A stretch of 64,000 nucleotides of DNA from Clostridium sp. C8-1-8 (GCF_009928445.1 NZ_JAABNO010000003.1:62001-126000); one strand, 5' to 3'; numbered from the stretch's first letter, positions 37,594-46,652 are shown. The notes: generated from the sequence alone by a model not told the origin. Made by a program: numbers and translations.

Positions 37594-38672
37594 TTCATCT
37601 TTCTCCTTTCAAGTAAGTCTACAAAAGCTTCTATTCTAGTAACATATCCAGCTTCACCAGTCATTTCATCAACTACTAAAGACATAATAGGAAAGTCTTT
37701 ATCGCTTGATATCTTTGGCAATATGGACTTCGAAACAATTTCTGGCATGCAGCCCATGGGGAATATTTGAATAGCTCCATCAAAGCCTTCTTCATATGCT
37801 AACACAGCTTCCCCTATGCACTCTCTAGCATGGCCCCCTATATATAGAGGAAGATATTTCTTAGATCCCTTTCTTATATCAAGAGAATTTAATTTTGTGG
37901 GAATTAAAGCAGTATTCTTCACCCACCAGCTTGGTGTTAATCTTCGCTTAGTTGAAACCCCATAATCCATTAATTTATCTTCAATATACAAATTAGAAAA
38001 TGGCTCAATTACTGTATAAATTTCTCCTATTATCGCTATCTTAATAGGATCCTTAGTTTTATCTTTTTCCACTTTATCTAACATTGATTTGTAGTTTAAA
38101 AGTACTTTAATCATTTCTTTAGGGTTATCTGACTTAATTGCATCTATCTTACATCTGTTTAATAATCTCTTACACTGTCCATGATTTTTCTCATAGCCAG
38201 CTAAATAATGAGCCTTAGCTTCTATTTCATCTATTAATTTTACAACTCTTAGACTGTCAAACAGTACCCTTAACTTCTCATATTTATTTTTGCTACTTTC
38301 TGAAGAAATTTTACTAACTCTTGAGAACAATTCTCTTATTCCTATATCCTTTGGAGCATCTATTACAATAAACTCCAAGTCATGACCTAATTTTTTCAAT
38401 AGGTTCATCTGCATCTCGCAATATTCTCCAAAGCGGCAAGGCCCGCAGCTTCCTGTTATTATTACAGTATCTGCTCCCTCTTCTATTGCTTGAATATAAT
38501 TACCAATCATTATCTTAAAAGGAAGGCATATTTCTTCTGGAGAATAAAGAGCTCCAAGTTCAAGAGATACTTTGCTATTTTGTTTTGGTATTACATATTC
38601 TATGCCAAGTCCATCAAACATTGCTTTGGCTGCAAGATAGACATTGCCCATATGTGGAAAGGTTATCTTCAA
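37575..38672 (-). CDS. DUF2229/HgdB-like Fe-S protein 2
   Basis: 366 aa from the TTG at 38672, 8 nt after AAGGAG; the open frame extends to 38711 within the upstream gene. FPHMGNVYLAAKAMFDGLG starts it, SPEEICLPFKIMIGNY and ITGSCGPCRFGEYCEMQ hold Cys residues fit for an Fe-S cluster, and it ends with VVDEMTGEAGYVTRIEAFVD. The same ending (VDEHTGEAGLETRVEAFVD) closes the neighbouring 296-aa protein, so the two are paralogues or halves of one older protein. Substrate or electron acceptor unknown. Confidence 0.8.
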   Translation of the reverse strand: MKITFPHMGNVYLAAKAMFDGLGIEYVIPKQNSKVSLELGALYSPEEICLPFKIMIGNYIQAIEEGADTVIITGSCGPCRFGEYCEMQMNLLKKLGHDLEFIVIDAPKDIGIRELFSRVSKISSESSKNKYEKLRVLFDSLRVVKLIDEIEAKAHYLAGYEKNHGQCKRLLNRCKIDAIKSDNPKEMIKVLLNYKSMLDKVEKDKTKDPIKIAIIGEIYTVIEPFSNLYIEDKLMDYGVSTKRRLTPSWWVKNTALIPTKLNSLDIRKGSKKYLPLYIGGHARECIGEAVLAYEEGFDGAIQIFPMGCMPEIVSKSILPKISSDKDFPIMSLVVDEMTGEAGYVTRIEAFVDLLERRKMKCTTLA

Positions 38673-38673
38673 G

Positions 38674-39564
38674 TTAACAACTCCTTTCAAGCATATCAAC
38701 AAAGGCTTCAACTCTAGTTTCTAGTCCTGCTTCTCCAGTATGCTCATCAACTTTTAAAATCATAAATGGAAAATCTCCTATCTTATCTTTAATAAGCTCT
38801 ACTATTACAGAATCAATTCCACAAGCAAAGGAGGATATATATATTATTCCATTTACCTTTTTATCTAAAGAAGACTCCACCGTAAAACCATAAGTGTTTC
38901 TAGCAAAAGTCCAAAATGGTCTCTTATAAAGCGTTTTTACCCTACTGTCAATAAGCTCATCCTCCATGTACTCTTCAGTAACTACACCTACCCCTAATTT
39001 ATTGAGCTTTTTAACTATGTTCATATTGATAAATTCATCATAAATATTGTAAGGATGCCCTGCCAATGCTACATTTAAAGTATAATTTTCATTCTTTATT
39101 CCTGTTTTATATTTTTCCTGCTCATCAATAGCTTTATGGAAAGCATTTTTTATTACAGCTTTATTTTTAGTAATAGTTTTTCCAGCTTTTTCTGCCCAAT
39201 CATATAGCGCTTCCTCGCTAGAAGCATAAATAGGCTCAATTATAGCTTGTGGCATATCTGGTATACTACTTAGAACCATTTCTGGAAGACCACAAAACTT
39301 AGGACATATATATTCCCTAGACCTTATCTGCATAATCCTAGGAATTACAATCACATCACACTTATTCTTTAGTAATGAAACATGACCATGAAATATTTTT
39401 ATAGGTAAACAAGCCTCGTCTACGCAGTATTTGACACCTTCATCTAACACCCTTTTATTAGTATCCGTGGAAGTTATTATTTCAGCTCCTAACTCACTAA
39501 AAAATGTTTGCAAAAAGGGATGATACTTATAGTACAAAAGTCCCTTAGGAATACCTACCTTCAT
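38674..39564 (-). CDS. DUF2229-like Fe-S protein 1
   Basis: 296 aa. MKVGIPKGLLYYKYHPFL is the typical DUF2229 opening; Cys motifs YCVDEACLPIK and YICPKFCGLP follow. First gene of the operon, with GGAGGTAT before the ATG; a 98-nt structured repeat lies 195 nt upstream. In many Firmicutes related domains are joined with two BadF domains in one very large protein; here they are separate. Confidence 0.8.
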   Translation of the reverse strand: MKVGIPKGLLYYKYHPFLQTFFSELGAEIITSTDTNKRVLDEGVKYCVDEACLPIKIFHGHVSLLKNKCDVIVIPRIMQIRSREYICPKFCGLPEMVLSSIPDMPQAIIEPIYASSEEALYDWAEKAGKTITKNKAVIKNAFHKAIDEQEKYKTGIKNENYTLNVALAGHPYNIYDEFINMNIVKKLNKLGVGVVTEEYMEDELIDSRVKTLYKRPFWTFARNTYGFTVESSLDKKVNGIIYISSFACGIDSVIVELIKDKIGDFPFMILKVDEHTGEAGLETRVEAFVDMLERSC

Positions 39565-39758
39565 TTATACCTCCATAATTATAGATAAATGGCTTCTTTA
39601 CTATATCTCAAATTAATATGAGAACAGCATATATGTAATCTATATTCTAAGAAGCATTTTATCTTTTTTTCCAAAAAACTATATCACCTTAATATAGAAT
39701 TCAAATAGCTAATAATTTAATTATTGATATGACTTAAAATATATTATGAGCTTTTATA

Positions 39759-39856
39759 GAGTTTCTAAACTTAACTCTTAATTTATACAAGTCTAAAAGT
39801 TCTAGTGATTGATATTTTATAACAAGTATAAACTAAGTTTCCATATAGAAACTCTT
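39759..39856. repeat. Two-tier stem-loop repeat (family I), copy B, inverted
   Basis: Outer stem AGAGTTTCTA (39759-39768) / TAGAAACTCT (39847-39856), then AAACTTA (39768-39774) / TAAGTTT (39835-39841) and TTTATAC (39783-39789) / GTATAAA (39827-39833). Read on the minus strand it aligns with copy A: AGAGTTTC replaces AGGGTTCC and the opposite arm changes in step. The rest of the gap 39565-40079 is AT-rich without a gene. Confidence 0.6.
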
Positions 39857-40079
39857 TACTAATTTCTATACTAAAATGGTAATAGTTTAACACAAACTCT
39901 CACTAAAGTAGTATTATCTATTATTAGAATATTATTCTATTTTCTTATACAGATTTTTTTTAAATTATAAAACCAATACCCTTAAGAAAATATTTACATA
40001 TAACCATTTAATTGTTAGAATTTATAGGTAGATAATTATTTCTACAATTTTTAATAAAATATCTTATAAGGAGGACAAA

Positions 40080-40670
40080 ATGAATAAGCTTAAAGAAAAC
40101 TTAAAATTTATATTAACTACTTTTCTTATTTTCTCGATGATCATAATATGCGTATTTTACTTTAAATCCTATAGAAAATATGACAACTTATATTATAGTA
40201 ATATCTCAAGGGACTTAATTATGATAAATAGTAATTGCAGTTCTTTAAAACAAGAAATCGAGCAAATCATCACTGATAAAAATGCTACACAAGATCAAAT
40301 TATAAATATTCAGAGATTAGCTTTTGATGTAGAAAATAAATATAATAATATTAGTTTTAATAACAGTAATTATGCCGAATATGATGACTATACTAATCCA
40401 AAGGCAAAATACGAGCCTTTTAAGAAGTCTAATGAATACATAACCTCTTTACTTGATAGCAGATTATATAAGAATAATATAATTACAATAAATGATAAAG
40501 AAGCAAACACTTTAAGTAACCTTTCAGAATTTTACTCAGAAGTTCTAAAAACCTTAAAGCCTTATGTTAACAATGGAGATGTAAAACCAGAAGTTGTATC
40601 AAGTGACAAATGGATTGATATTTTAGATAATATAATAAAAATATCTAATGTATATGAAAACTATGTTTAA
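40080..40670 (+). CDS. Membrane-anchored extracytoplasmic protein, unknown
   Basis: 196 aa. One N-terminal membrane helix at about 10-28 (FILTTFLIFSMIIICVFYF), then a hydrophilic, Asn/Lys/Tyr-rich helical domain outside the membrane. AAGGAGG lies before the ATG and a strong terminator follows, so it is a real single gene. No family recognised. Confidence 0.65.
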   Translation: MNKLKENLKFILTTFLIFSMIIICVFYFKSYRKYDNLYYSNISRDLIMINSNCSSLKQEIEQIITDKNATQDQIINIQRLAFDVENKYNNISFNNSNYAEYDDYTNPKAKYEPFKKSNEYITSLLDSRLYKNNIITINDKEANTLSNLSEFYSEVLKTLKPYVNNGDVKPEVVSSDKWIDILDNIIKISNVYENYV

Positions 40671-40723
40671 CATAAACCTTATAATTTTGGACAATCACTA
40701 AAATTAAATATAAGATTTTGATT

Positions 40724-40769
40724 ATAGTTAATTAGAATATAGTAGCAATATACTAATTAACTATTTTTT
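40724..40769 (+). terminator. Rho-independent terminator
   Basis: ATAGTTAATTAG (40724-40735) pairs with CTAATTAACTAT (40753-40764), followed by TTTTTT. The remaining gap to 40987 holds no gene. Confidence 0.8.
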
Positions 40770-40987
40770 AATGTCTGCAAATACTAAAAAACTTAAACCT
40801 TCAGAGGTTCTAGCTTAAAAGCAAAGTTTTATGCCTATTTTCAATGCTATCTCATAATATCAATCTTAAGGACTTTATTAGCTCATACTTATATCATAAC
40901 AACAAAATTTAACCAATAGCTTGCTATTATATGTTATTATAGTAAAAAACAATGCCTGAAAAGGTAAAGATTTAGGATGTGATATTT

Positions 40988-41734
40988 TTGATTATTAATT
41001 CTGATAATGACTTAACTTCCCTAAGGAAAATCGGAAAGATAGTTGCTGAAGCAAGAGAGGAAATGCTTAAAGCAGTTAGGCCAGGTATAGCCACCAAAGA
41101 ACTTGATATGATCGGTGAAAAAATCCTTTCTTCTTATGGTGCAAAATCAGCACCAAAATATGAATATGATTTTCCAGCAACCACCTGCATAAGTATCAAT
41201 GAAGAAGCTGCTCATGGTATTCCTGGTTCAAGGATTATAAGAGAAGGTGACTCTGTAAATATCGATATTTCTGCAGTTCTAGATGGCTATTTTTCAGATA
41301 CAGGTGCAACTATTGTTGTATCACCTGCTTCAGAAATAAAAAAACAACTTTGTGATTGCTCAAAGCTTGCATTAAGTAAAGCAATAATGAAAGCTAAAGC
41401 TGGTAGCAAAATAAATCAAATTGGCAGAGCAATCTTCAATGAAGCACATAGTAATGGCTTTACAGTAATAAGAGATCTTACTGGACATGGCATTGGAAAA
41501 AAGCTTCATGAGGCACCTGAAAATGTACTAAATTACTTTGATGTAAATGACAATACAATACTGAAGAATGGCTTAGTTCTTGCAGTGGAAACCTTTATCT
41601 CCACTAAGGCTGAGCATGTTATGCAAGATACTAATGGTTGGACCTACAAAACTCCTGATAATAGCTTTGTGGCACAATTTGAACATACCATAGTTATCAC
41701 AAAAGGGGAACCTATTATTTTAACTGCTATATAA
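40988..41734 (+). CDS. map: Type I methionine aminopeptidase
   Basis: 248 aa from the TTG at 40988, placed 6 nt after the AGGATGTG ribosome site; an in-frame GTG at 40979 overlaps that site. Removes N-terminal Met. Metal ligands are visible in NIDISAVLDGYFSDTG (two Asp), GHGIGKKLHE (His), AVETFIS (Glu) and QFEHTIV (Glu). It lacks the N-terminal zinc-finger extension. It stands alone rather than in the ribosomal-protein/adk operon, so it is probably a second map copy. Confidence 0.9.
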   Translation: MIINSDNDLTSLRKIGKIVAEAREEMLKAVRPGIATKELDMIGEKILSSYGAKSAPKYEYDFPATTCISINEEAAHGIPGSRIIREGDSVNIDISAVLDGYFSDTGATIVVSPASEIKKQLCDCSKLALSKAIMKAKAGSKINQIGRAIFNEAHSNGFTVIRDLTGHGIGKKLHEAPENVLNYFDVNDNTILKNGLVLAVETFISTKAEHVMQDTNGWTYKTPDNSFVAQFEHTIVITKGEPIILTAI

Positions 41735-41833
41735 CAACTAACATGACTCTTAGTAAGGTAGTAAGAGAATTTTAATCTTATATAGTAGAAGAACAGTAAC
41801 CTAAAAGCCTGAATAATTAAATCAAAATTTTAT

Positions 41834-41871
41834 AAAAATAAAGGAATAATACAATTTATTTCTTTATTTTT
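41834..41871 (+). terminator. Possible AT-rich terminator
   Basis: AAAAATAAAG (41834-41843) pairs with CTTTATTTTT (41862-41871), inner AATAA/TTATT. Stem is AT-rich; assignment is tentative. Confidence 0.4.
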
Positions 41872-41958
41872 ATTTATATATCAGTAAAAATATGTTTCTT
41901 AATTTTAGTATGTGGTATCTATCAGCATAACATTTAGACTTTTTAGGGAGTGATTTTA

Positions 41959-42468
41959 TTGCTTACATATAGATTTGCAGATGATTTCGATGTTAAACTT
42001 CTTGCATCTTTAAGACTTGATTTTTTAGAATTGGTACCTACTGATGACGAGTATTATGAAATTAGAGAAAATGTAAAAGATTATTTTAAAGCTAAGTTAT
42101 CTACTGGTCAGTGTGCGGTTATGCTAGCTGAAGATGATGCTGCAATCATTGGAACTGGTATCTTGTTTTTCTATGATACTGTTCCCTCAGTATCTAATAG
42201 AACTGGACGATGCGGTTATATAGAAAGCCTTTATGTTCATCCAGATTATAGAAGACAGAAAATTGGTACTTTGCTACTAACTAAATTAGTAGAGTTTGCT
42301 AGAGAAAAAGAATGTCTTTCTATAATGTTAAATGCAACTGAAGAAAGTAAAAATCTTTATTCCCGACATGGCTTCAATGCTAAAGATAACTATATGATTT
42401 ATGAAATTCCAAACAAAATGTTAACCAAAAATTCTGACCCTGTCCACCCTAATTATGTAGATATTTAG
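41959..42468 (+). CDS. GNAT-family N-acetyltransferase
   Basis: 169 aa from the TTG at 41959, 8 nt after AGGGAG; a GTG nine bases upstream overlaps the ribosome site. YIESLYVHPDYRRQKIGTLLLTKL is the acetyl-CoA motif with R-x-Q-K-I-G, followed by LNATEESKNLYSRHGF. Substrate unknown. A large structured region follows. Confidence 0.85.
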   Translation: MLTYRFADDFDVKLLASLRLDFLELVPTDDEYYEIRENVKDYFKAKLSTGQCAVMLAEDDAAIIGTGILFFYDTVPSVSNRTGRCGYIESLYVHPDYRRQKIGTLLLTKLVEFAREKECLSIMLNATEESKNLYSRHGFNAKDNYMIYEIPNKMLTKNSDPVHPNYVDI

Positions 42469-42652
42469 AGTAATAGATATTGCAGCTCTATAATCCTAAA
42501 GGATACTAGAAATAACTTTAACTAGTAATTAGTAATTATGGCTTTATTGGTTTATATATTTTAATTTAAGTTAGTTCAGATATAGGGCTTACATATTAAA
42601 ACTAAACTTATACTTATTTGATAATCGCTGCTTCTGGTGATTGTATGGCACG

Positions 42653-42789
42653 CATAACTTAATAGTTGAGTTTGAAATCCTAAATATAGGGTTACAAGAT
42701 CAAACTTTAAGTTATGAGTTTTACTTGCAATAGATTTTGCAAGATTTTAACGGTGAGTATAACTTAAACTTCGAGCCTTGAACCCTATA
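42653..42789. repeat. Two-tier stem-loop repeat (family I), copy C, with an alternative pairing
   Basis: Structure 1: TATAGGGTT-a-CAAG (42685-42698) pairs with CTTGAACCCTATA (42777-42789), and TTTAAGTTAT (42706-42715) pairs with ATAACTTAAA (42759-42768). CTTGCAA/TTGCAAG (42724-42743) forms a small hairpin in the loop. Structure 2: CATAACTTAA (42653-42662) and AGTTTGA (42669-42675) pair with TTAAGTTATG (42707-42716) and TCAAACT (42700-42706); it excludes the inner stem of structure 1. ATATAGGGCTTACATATTAA near 42585 looks like a further half copy. Confidence 0.6.
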
Positions 42790-42821
42790 ATATAAGAAAC
42801 TCATAAAGAATTATATACCAT

Positions 42822-42858
42822 AAAGGCTGTTACTAATATAATATTAGTAACAGCCTTT
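42822..42858. terminator. Terminator hairpin
   Basis: An 18-bp perfect stem, 42822-42839 with 42841-42858 (AAAGGCTGTTACTAATAT on the left), 18 nt after the nitroreductase stop. The very short loop means the centre must open. Confidence 0.7.
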
Positions 42859-42876
42859 ATGTCTATAAAATCCTTA

Positions 42877-43695
42877 TTACTTCCAAGAAACCACTGCATC
42901 TTTTCTTGGTACTGTTCTTTGATATTTAACTGCTGGATATCCAATAACCATACAATTCACTATTTTTTGACCTTCATTTAATCCTAAGAATTCTCTAATA
43001 GCTTTATTTGTTTCAGCTGCTTTTATAAAGAATCCACTAAAGAAAGTTCCAAGGCCTAATGCATCAGTCATTAATTCCATATTGGAAGCTGCTAAAGAAG
43101 CATTAACTTCTGAATCTGATACTACAAGCACTACTGCTGGAGCATTGAAAAATAGCTTGTCCTGTAATGGATCTGCCTTAAAAGCTTCATACATAGTAAT
43201 CCACATCTCTGCATATCTCTTATAAGGCATAGTTTGAGGAGTTAAGTTTGCAAGCATATATTCTCCTGCATTTTTTAAACCTTCGAAAGCAAGGTCCTTT
43301 AACTCTTTTATACCGTCTTTAACTACAATATAAGAAACATTTTGAGCATTTGTTCCAGTTTGAGTAAATCTTCCAGCTTCAATTATCTTATTAAGTTTTT
43401 CAACTTCTACATCCTTCTTCTGAAATTGTCTTACTGTTCTTCTAAACTTAATGAAGTTTAATAATCTTTCTGGTTGTATTTCAAACTCTTCTTTATTATA
43501 AGCTTTCACATCTTCCATATTGTACTCATCTGTTGATACAGCTTCCTTTGGACAAACCGCTATACAATGTCCACATTTGAAGCAAGCTTCATTTTTTATT
43601 CTAGCTTTTCCATCAACTAACTCAATATCTCTTACAAAACAATCCTTTACGCACAAACCACAGCCTATACACTTTTCTGCATTAACATTCATCAT
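42877..43695 (-). CDS. Ferredoxin-nitroreductase fusion
   Basis: 272 aa. Residues 1-60 are a two-[4Fe-4S] ferredoxin (CIGCGLCVKDC, then CFKCGHCIAVCP). Residues 85-270 are a nitroreductase-fold FMN domain (RRTVRQFQKKDVEVEKLNKI; ALGLGTFFSGFF; VIGYPAVKY). Electrons pass from ferredoxin clusters to FMN to reduce nitro compounds or other acceptors. Common in strict anaerobes; substrate unknown. Confidence 0.9.
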   Translation of the reverse strand: MMNVNAEKCIGCGLCVKDCFVRDIELVDGKARIKNEACFKCGHCIAVCPKEAVSTDEYNMEDVKAYNKEEFEIQPERLLNFIKFRRTVRQFQKKDVEVEKLNKIIEAGRFTQTGTNAQNVSYIVVKDGIKELKDLAFEGLKNAGEYMLANLTPQTMPYKRYAEMWITMYEAFKADPLQDKLFFNAPAVVLVVSDSEVNASLAASNMELMTDALGLGTFFSGFFIKAAETNKAIREFLGLNEGQKIVNCMVIGYPAVKYQRTVPRKDAVVSWK

Positions 43696-43912
43696 ATGGT
43701 TACACTCTCCTACTCTCTATCAAAGTCTTTTAGGCATTTAAGACTTTTTAAATAATATTTTAGACTAAAAAGATTATAACACTTGGTTATTATATTAGTC
43801 TAACTTATTTATTTATACTAATAGCTGTTTTTTATGCATATAGCTTTATATTTTGGTTACTTCCTCATGTTTTGGCATATTTATCATCCAATTATATTGC
43901 ATAAAATATATT

Positions 43913-43949
43913 CAAAAAAATAAAGGGAACTTTTCATTATAAGTTCCCT
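43913..43949 (-). terminator. Terminator of oleate hydratase 1
   Basis: AGGGAACTT (43924-43932) pairs with AAGTTCCCT (43941-43949), followed on the minus strand by TTTATTTTTTT. Confidence 0.85.
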
Positions 43950-43971
43950 AAAATCTCTGTTAAAGTAAGGC

Positions 43972-45657
43972 TTATTTTATTATTCCTGTGTTAAACAAAA
44001 GCTTTCCTAGCAATTTGTCTATGGATATTTCTCTGTTTCCTAACATTGTCTTAACTGCATTTAGTAAGACGCGAACATCATATTGCCCTTCATAAACCGG
44101 TGGAACTATTTTGTCTAATTTTAATAGTCCATAAACAGCCATTATTGCTGATCTTACAGAGTATTCTACTGTAAATACGCAATCATTTGGTATTTCTGAG
44201 AATTGTCCTAAGAAAGCTAGGTTGGTAGAACCATTAGGAATAACTGCTGGACGATCACCTTTTCTACGAGGCATAAACTGGCTTGTTATATAAGGCATCA
44301 TACATGGAATAACCTTACAAGAAGGAAGTATTTCATCTATCTTATCTTCTAAGCCCATATGATAAAGAAGTTCCGAGAATAATTCTGCTCCTGTACAGTC
44401 ACTCATCTTCTTATTAACAAAATCTCCAACCTTATCTGGGAATAAACCGTATGCCCAAAGAACTTGAACATTGTCAGGTTGATTTATAAAATGTGGCTGC
44501 TTTGGTGTAACCCATGAAATAAGCCAGCTTGAATCCTTTATGGTCACAACGCCTCCCATTCCAGGCTCGTCTCCAGTTAAATTTAATAGATGATCAAATA
44601 CAGTAGTATCGTCTGTTATAGTTACAGTAAAAGAAAGCCATTTTGATTTATCGATATCACCACAAAATACTTCTGGATGTCCAAGTTCAGGGTCTTGTTT
44701 AGCGATGTTTTCCCATAAAGTCCAGCAGCCTCTTTCTTTTTGATTTCTATTAAGTATAGCTGGTGTATCTGTGTTACCCAAGGTAGAATTCTCTGTCATT
44801 GATCCATTGGTTACAAATACTAAATCTTCAGAAGTAGTATTTATAATTTCTTGGACACCCTTTCTATTAATATAAATTCGTTCAACAGTTTTTTCATCTT
44901 CAGAAATCTTTATATCTAGATTAGTAACCTGTACTCCGAGCTCCATAACCACACCTGTATTTTTTAACCAAGTAATTAAAGGTAGTATTAAAGAATCATA
45001 TTGATTATATTCTGTATGAAGGATGCCATCTAGTTGATTCATACCTCCGATTAAATGCATAAAACGTACCATATACCTTTTTACTTCTAGTACACTATGC
45101 CAGTTTTCGAAGGCAAACATAGAGCGCCAAAAATACCAGAAGTTTGTCTCAAAAAAGTGAGGCTTGAACCATTGTTCACAGGTGGCATTCCCTATTTCAT
45201 CATCATGAGCTAATACTAACTTATTCAAGGAGATAATATCTTCAAATTCCAATCCTAAGGTAGAAAAATCAGCCTTATGCCCTTTGTTTTCTACTAATCT
45301 ACAGTGCGATTTTATTGGCTCTGCAATATTTAGTTCTCTAAATTCATCAAGAACTGTTCTCTCAGGGTTTGTCAATGAAGGTATAAAACTAAATAACTCG
45401 TACAAACATTCCATTCTAGATTCTAATTCTCTTCCACCACGAGCACTATAGCCATCTTCTGCATTGCCAGCACCATCCATACTTCCACCAAAAACTTGAG
45501 ACTCTTCTAGAATGTGAATATTTTCTGGTGGCATATGTCCATCCCTAATTAGAAAAGCTGCTGCAGCAAGAGAGGCAATTCCTCCACCTACTAAATAAGC
45601 TTTCTTCCTTTCAATACCTTTTTGAGGCACTGTATTAATTCTCTCATAATTTTTCAT
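43972..45657 (-). CDS. ohyA: Oleate hydratase 1
   Basis: 561 aa FAD enzyme that adds water to cis-9 double bonds of free fatty acids to give 10-hydroxy acids, thought to detoxify host or environmental unsaturated fatty acids. GGGIASLAAAAFLIRDG is the FAD motif near residue 24; GGRELESRMECLYELF holds the likely catalytic Glu83 by alignment with known enzymes; YNQYDSLILPL is the conserved Tyr region. No membrane segment. A TetR regulator gene lies upstream on the same strand, with a long palindrome in between, suggesting fatty-acid-responsive control. Confidence 0.95.
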   Translation of the reverse strand: MKNYERINTVPQKGIERKKAYLVGGGIASLAAAAFLIRDGHMPPENIHILEESQVFGGSMDGAGNAEDGYSARGGRELESRMECLYELFSFIPSLTNPERTVLDEFRELNIAEPIKSHCRLVENKGHKADFSTLGLEFEDIISLNKLVLAHDDEIGNATCEQWFKPHFFETNFWYFWRSMFAFENWHSVLEVKRYMVRFMHLIGGMNQLDGILHTEYNQYDSLILPLITWLKNTGVVMELGVQVTNLDIKISEDEKTVERIYINRKGVQEIINTTSEDLVFVTNGSMTENSTLGNTDTPAILNRNQKERGCWTLWENIAKQDPELGHPEVFCGDIDKSKWLSFTVTITDDTTVFDHLLNLTGDEPGMGGVVTIKDSSWLISWVTPKQPHFINQPDNVQVLWAYGLFPDKVGDFVNKKMSDCTGAELFSELLYHMGLEDKIDEILPSCKVIPCMMPYITSQFMPRRKGDRPAVIPNGSTNLAFLGQFSEIPNDCVFTVEYSVRSAIMAVYGLLKLDKIVPPVYEGQYDVRVLLNAVKTMLGNREISIDKLLGKLLFNTGIIK

Positions 45658-45869
45658 AAGCCTTCACCCTTTCATATACAAAAAATTTAATATTATATAA
45701 GGCACTTCTTAATAAAAATTTATATTTTTGAAAAGCGGTTTAAATAAGTAATCTGTAAATATCGTATTTCTAGATTTAGCATAGACATTTACAAGCTACT
45801 CTAAGTAAGTGTCCTCTTTAACTACAATATAGTTTTTTGCATAAAATTTTACAATTTACAGAAAAGACC

Positions 45870-45892
45870 ATTTGTAAAATATCTTTACAAAT
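45870..45892. promoter_or_regulatory. 23-bp palindrome between tetR and ohyA, possible TetR operator
   Basis: ATTTGTAAA (45870-45878), ATATC, TTTACAAAT (45884-45892). Perfect 9-bp arms. It lies 213 nt upstream of ohyA and downstream of tetR. Two weaker related motifs (TGTAAAT near 45753, ATTTACA near 45787) follow. Binding is inferred. Confidence 0.4.
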
Positions 45893-45922
45893 TACTCCTA
45901 TTGTAATTTTAAACATCAAAAA

Positions 45923-45949
45923 AACACAGATTTGTCAATTATCTGTGTT
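45923..45949 (-). terminator. Terminator of the tetR gene
   Basis: AACACAGAT (45923-45931) / ATCTGTGTT (45941-45949), then TTTTTTT on the minus strand. The 5' arm lies in the last codons of the gene. Confidence 0.8.
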
Positions 45950-46508
45950 CTTCTTCATATCTTAGCATTGCCTGTCTTATGGTTCCGTCAACCAAAAACC
46001 CTACATCTGCAATTATAGTTTCCGGTTTTTCCTTCATGTCCTCTTCCATCCACTTTCCAACCAGGGCTATAAAAGCCGGAGTATAGAAGTCAATTATAAA
46101 CTTCTTATAGCTTTCTGGAACATTTATTCCTTCAGAGATTTCATCTATAATTTTCTTTAATGAATTAGATGTATTAGAAAATAGAAATCTTTCAAGATGA
46201 TCTCTCCCTATGGAGTGAAGGGTATTGATGCAAAAGGCCTTATTTTGCTCTATATATTTAAACGCCTCAAGATATCCTTCCTTCCAAGTAGAATAGGATT
46301 TATTTTGCTCCAAATAATATACGGCTTCATTATTATAAATCCACCCTAACAACTGATAAACATCCTGAAAGTGATAATAAAAAGCTTGTCTTGTAACTCC
46401 ACAACCATCTACAATATTTTGTATTGATATCTTATTAAAGGGTGTCTTCTCCATTAGCTTTTTTAGCGATTCTGCCATTAATTGCTTAGTCATATATGAA
46501 TTTGCCAT
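45939..46508 (-). CDS. TetR-family regulator
   Basis: 189 aa. N-terminal HTH: TPFNKISIQNIVDGCGVTRQ, then AFYYHFQDVYQLLGWI. The C-terminal ligand domain resembles the DhaS-like branch. AGGAGGAG precedes the ATG. Position directly upstream of oleate hydratase 1 suggests it controls that gene; ligand (possibly a fatty acid) is inferred. Confidence 0.9.
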   Translation of the reverse strand: MANSYMTKQLMAESLKKLMEKTPFNKISIQNIVDGCGVTRQAFYYHFQDVYQLLGWIYNNEAVYYLEQNKSYSTWKEGYLEAFKYIEQNKAFCINTLHSIGRDHLERFLFSNTSNSLKKIIDEISEGINVPESYKKFIIDFYTPAFIALVGKWMEEDMKEKPETIIADVGFLVDGTIRQAMLRYEEEHR

Positions 46509-46652
46509 TAAACTCCTCCTATATAATCTTTTCTATAGTATTCGAAACTCATTTCCTATATTATCCAAACCACTTCTTAAATTAAGTCTGTGTTAGTTTC
46601 ATCAAGTGGTAAATTATGTTCTATCTTATCATATTATATCAAAATATAAAAT

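Noticed and set aside
38673..38711. Longer start of the second DUF2229-like protein inside the upstream gene
   Set aside because: AAGGAG lies 8 nt before the TTG at 38672, which gives the family-typical N-terminus.
41740..41949. A riboswitch upstream of the GNAT gene at 41959
   Set aside because: Only an AT-rich hairpin is seen; no conserved riboswitch core was recognised.
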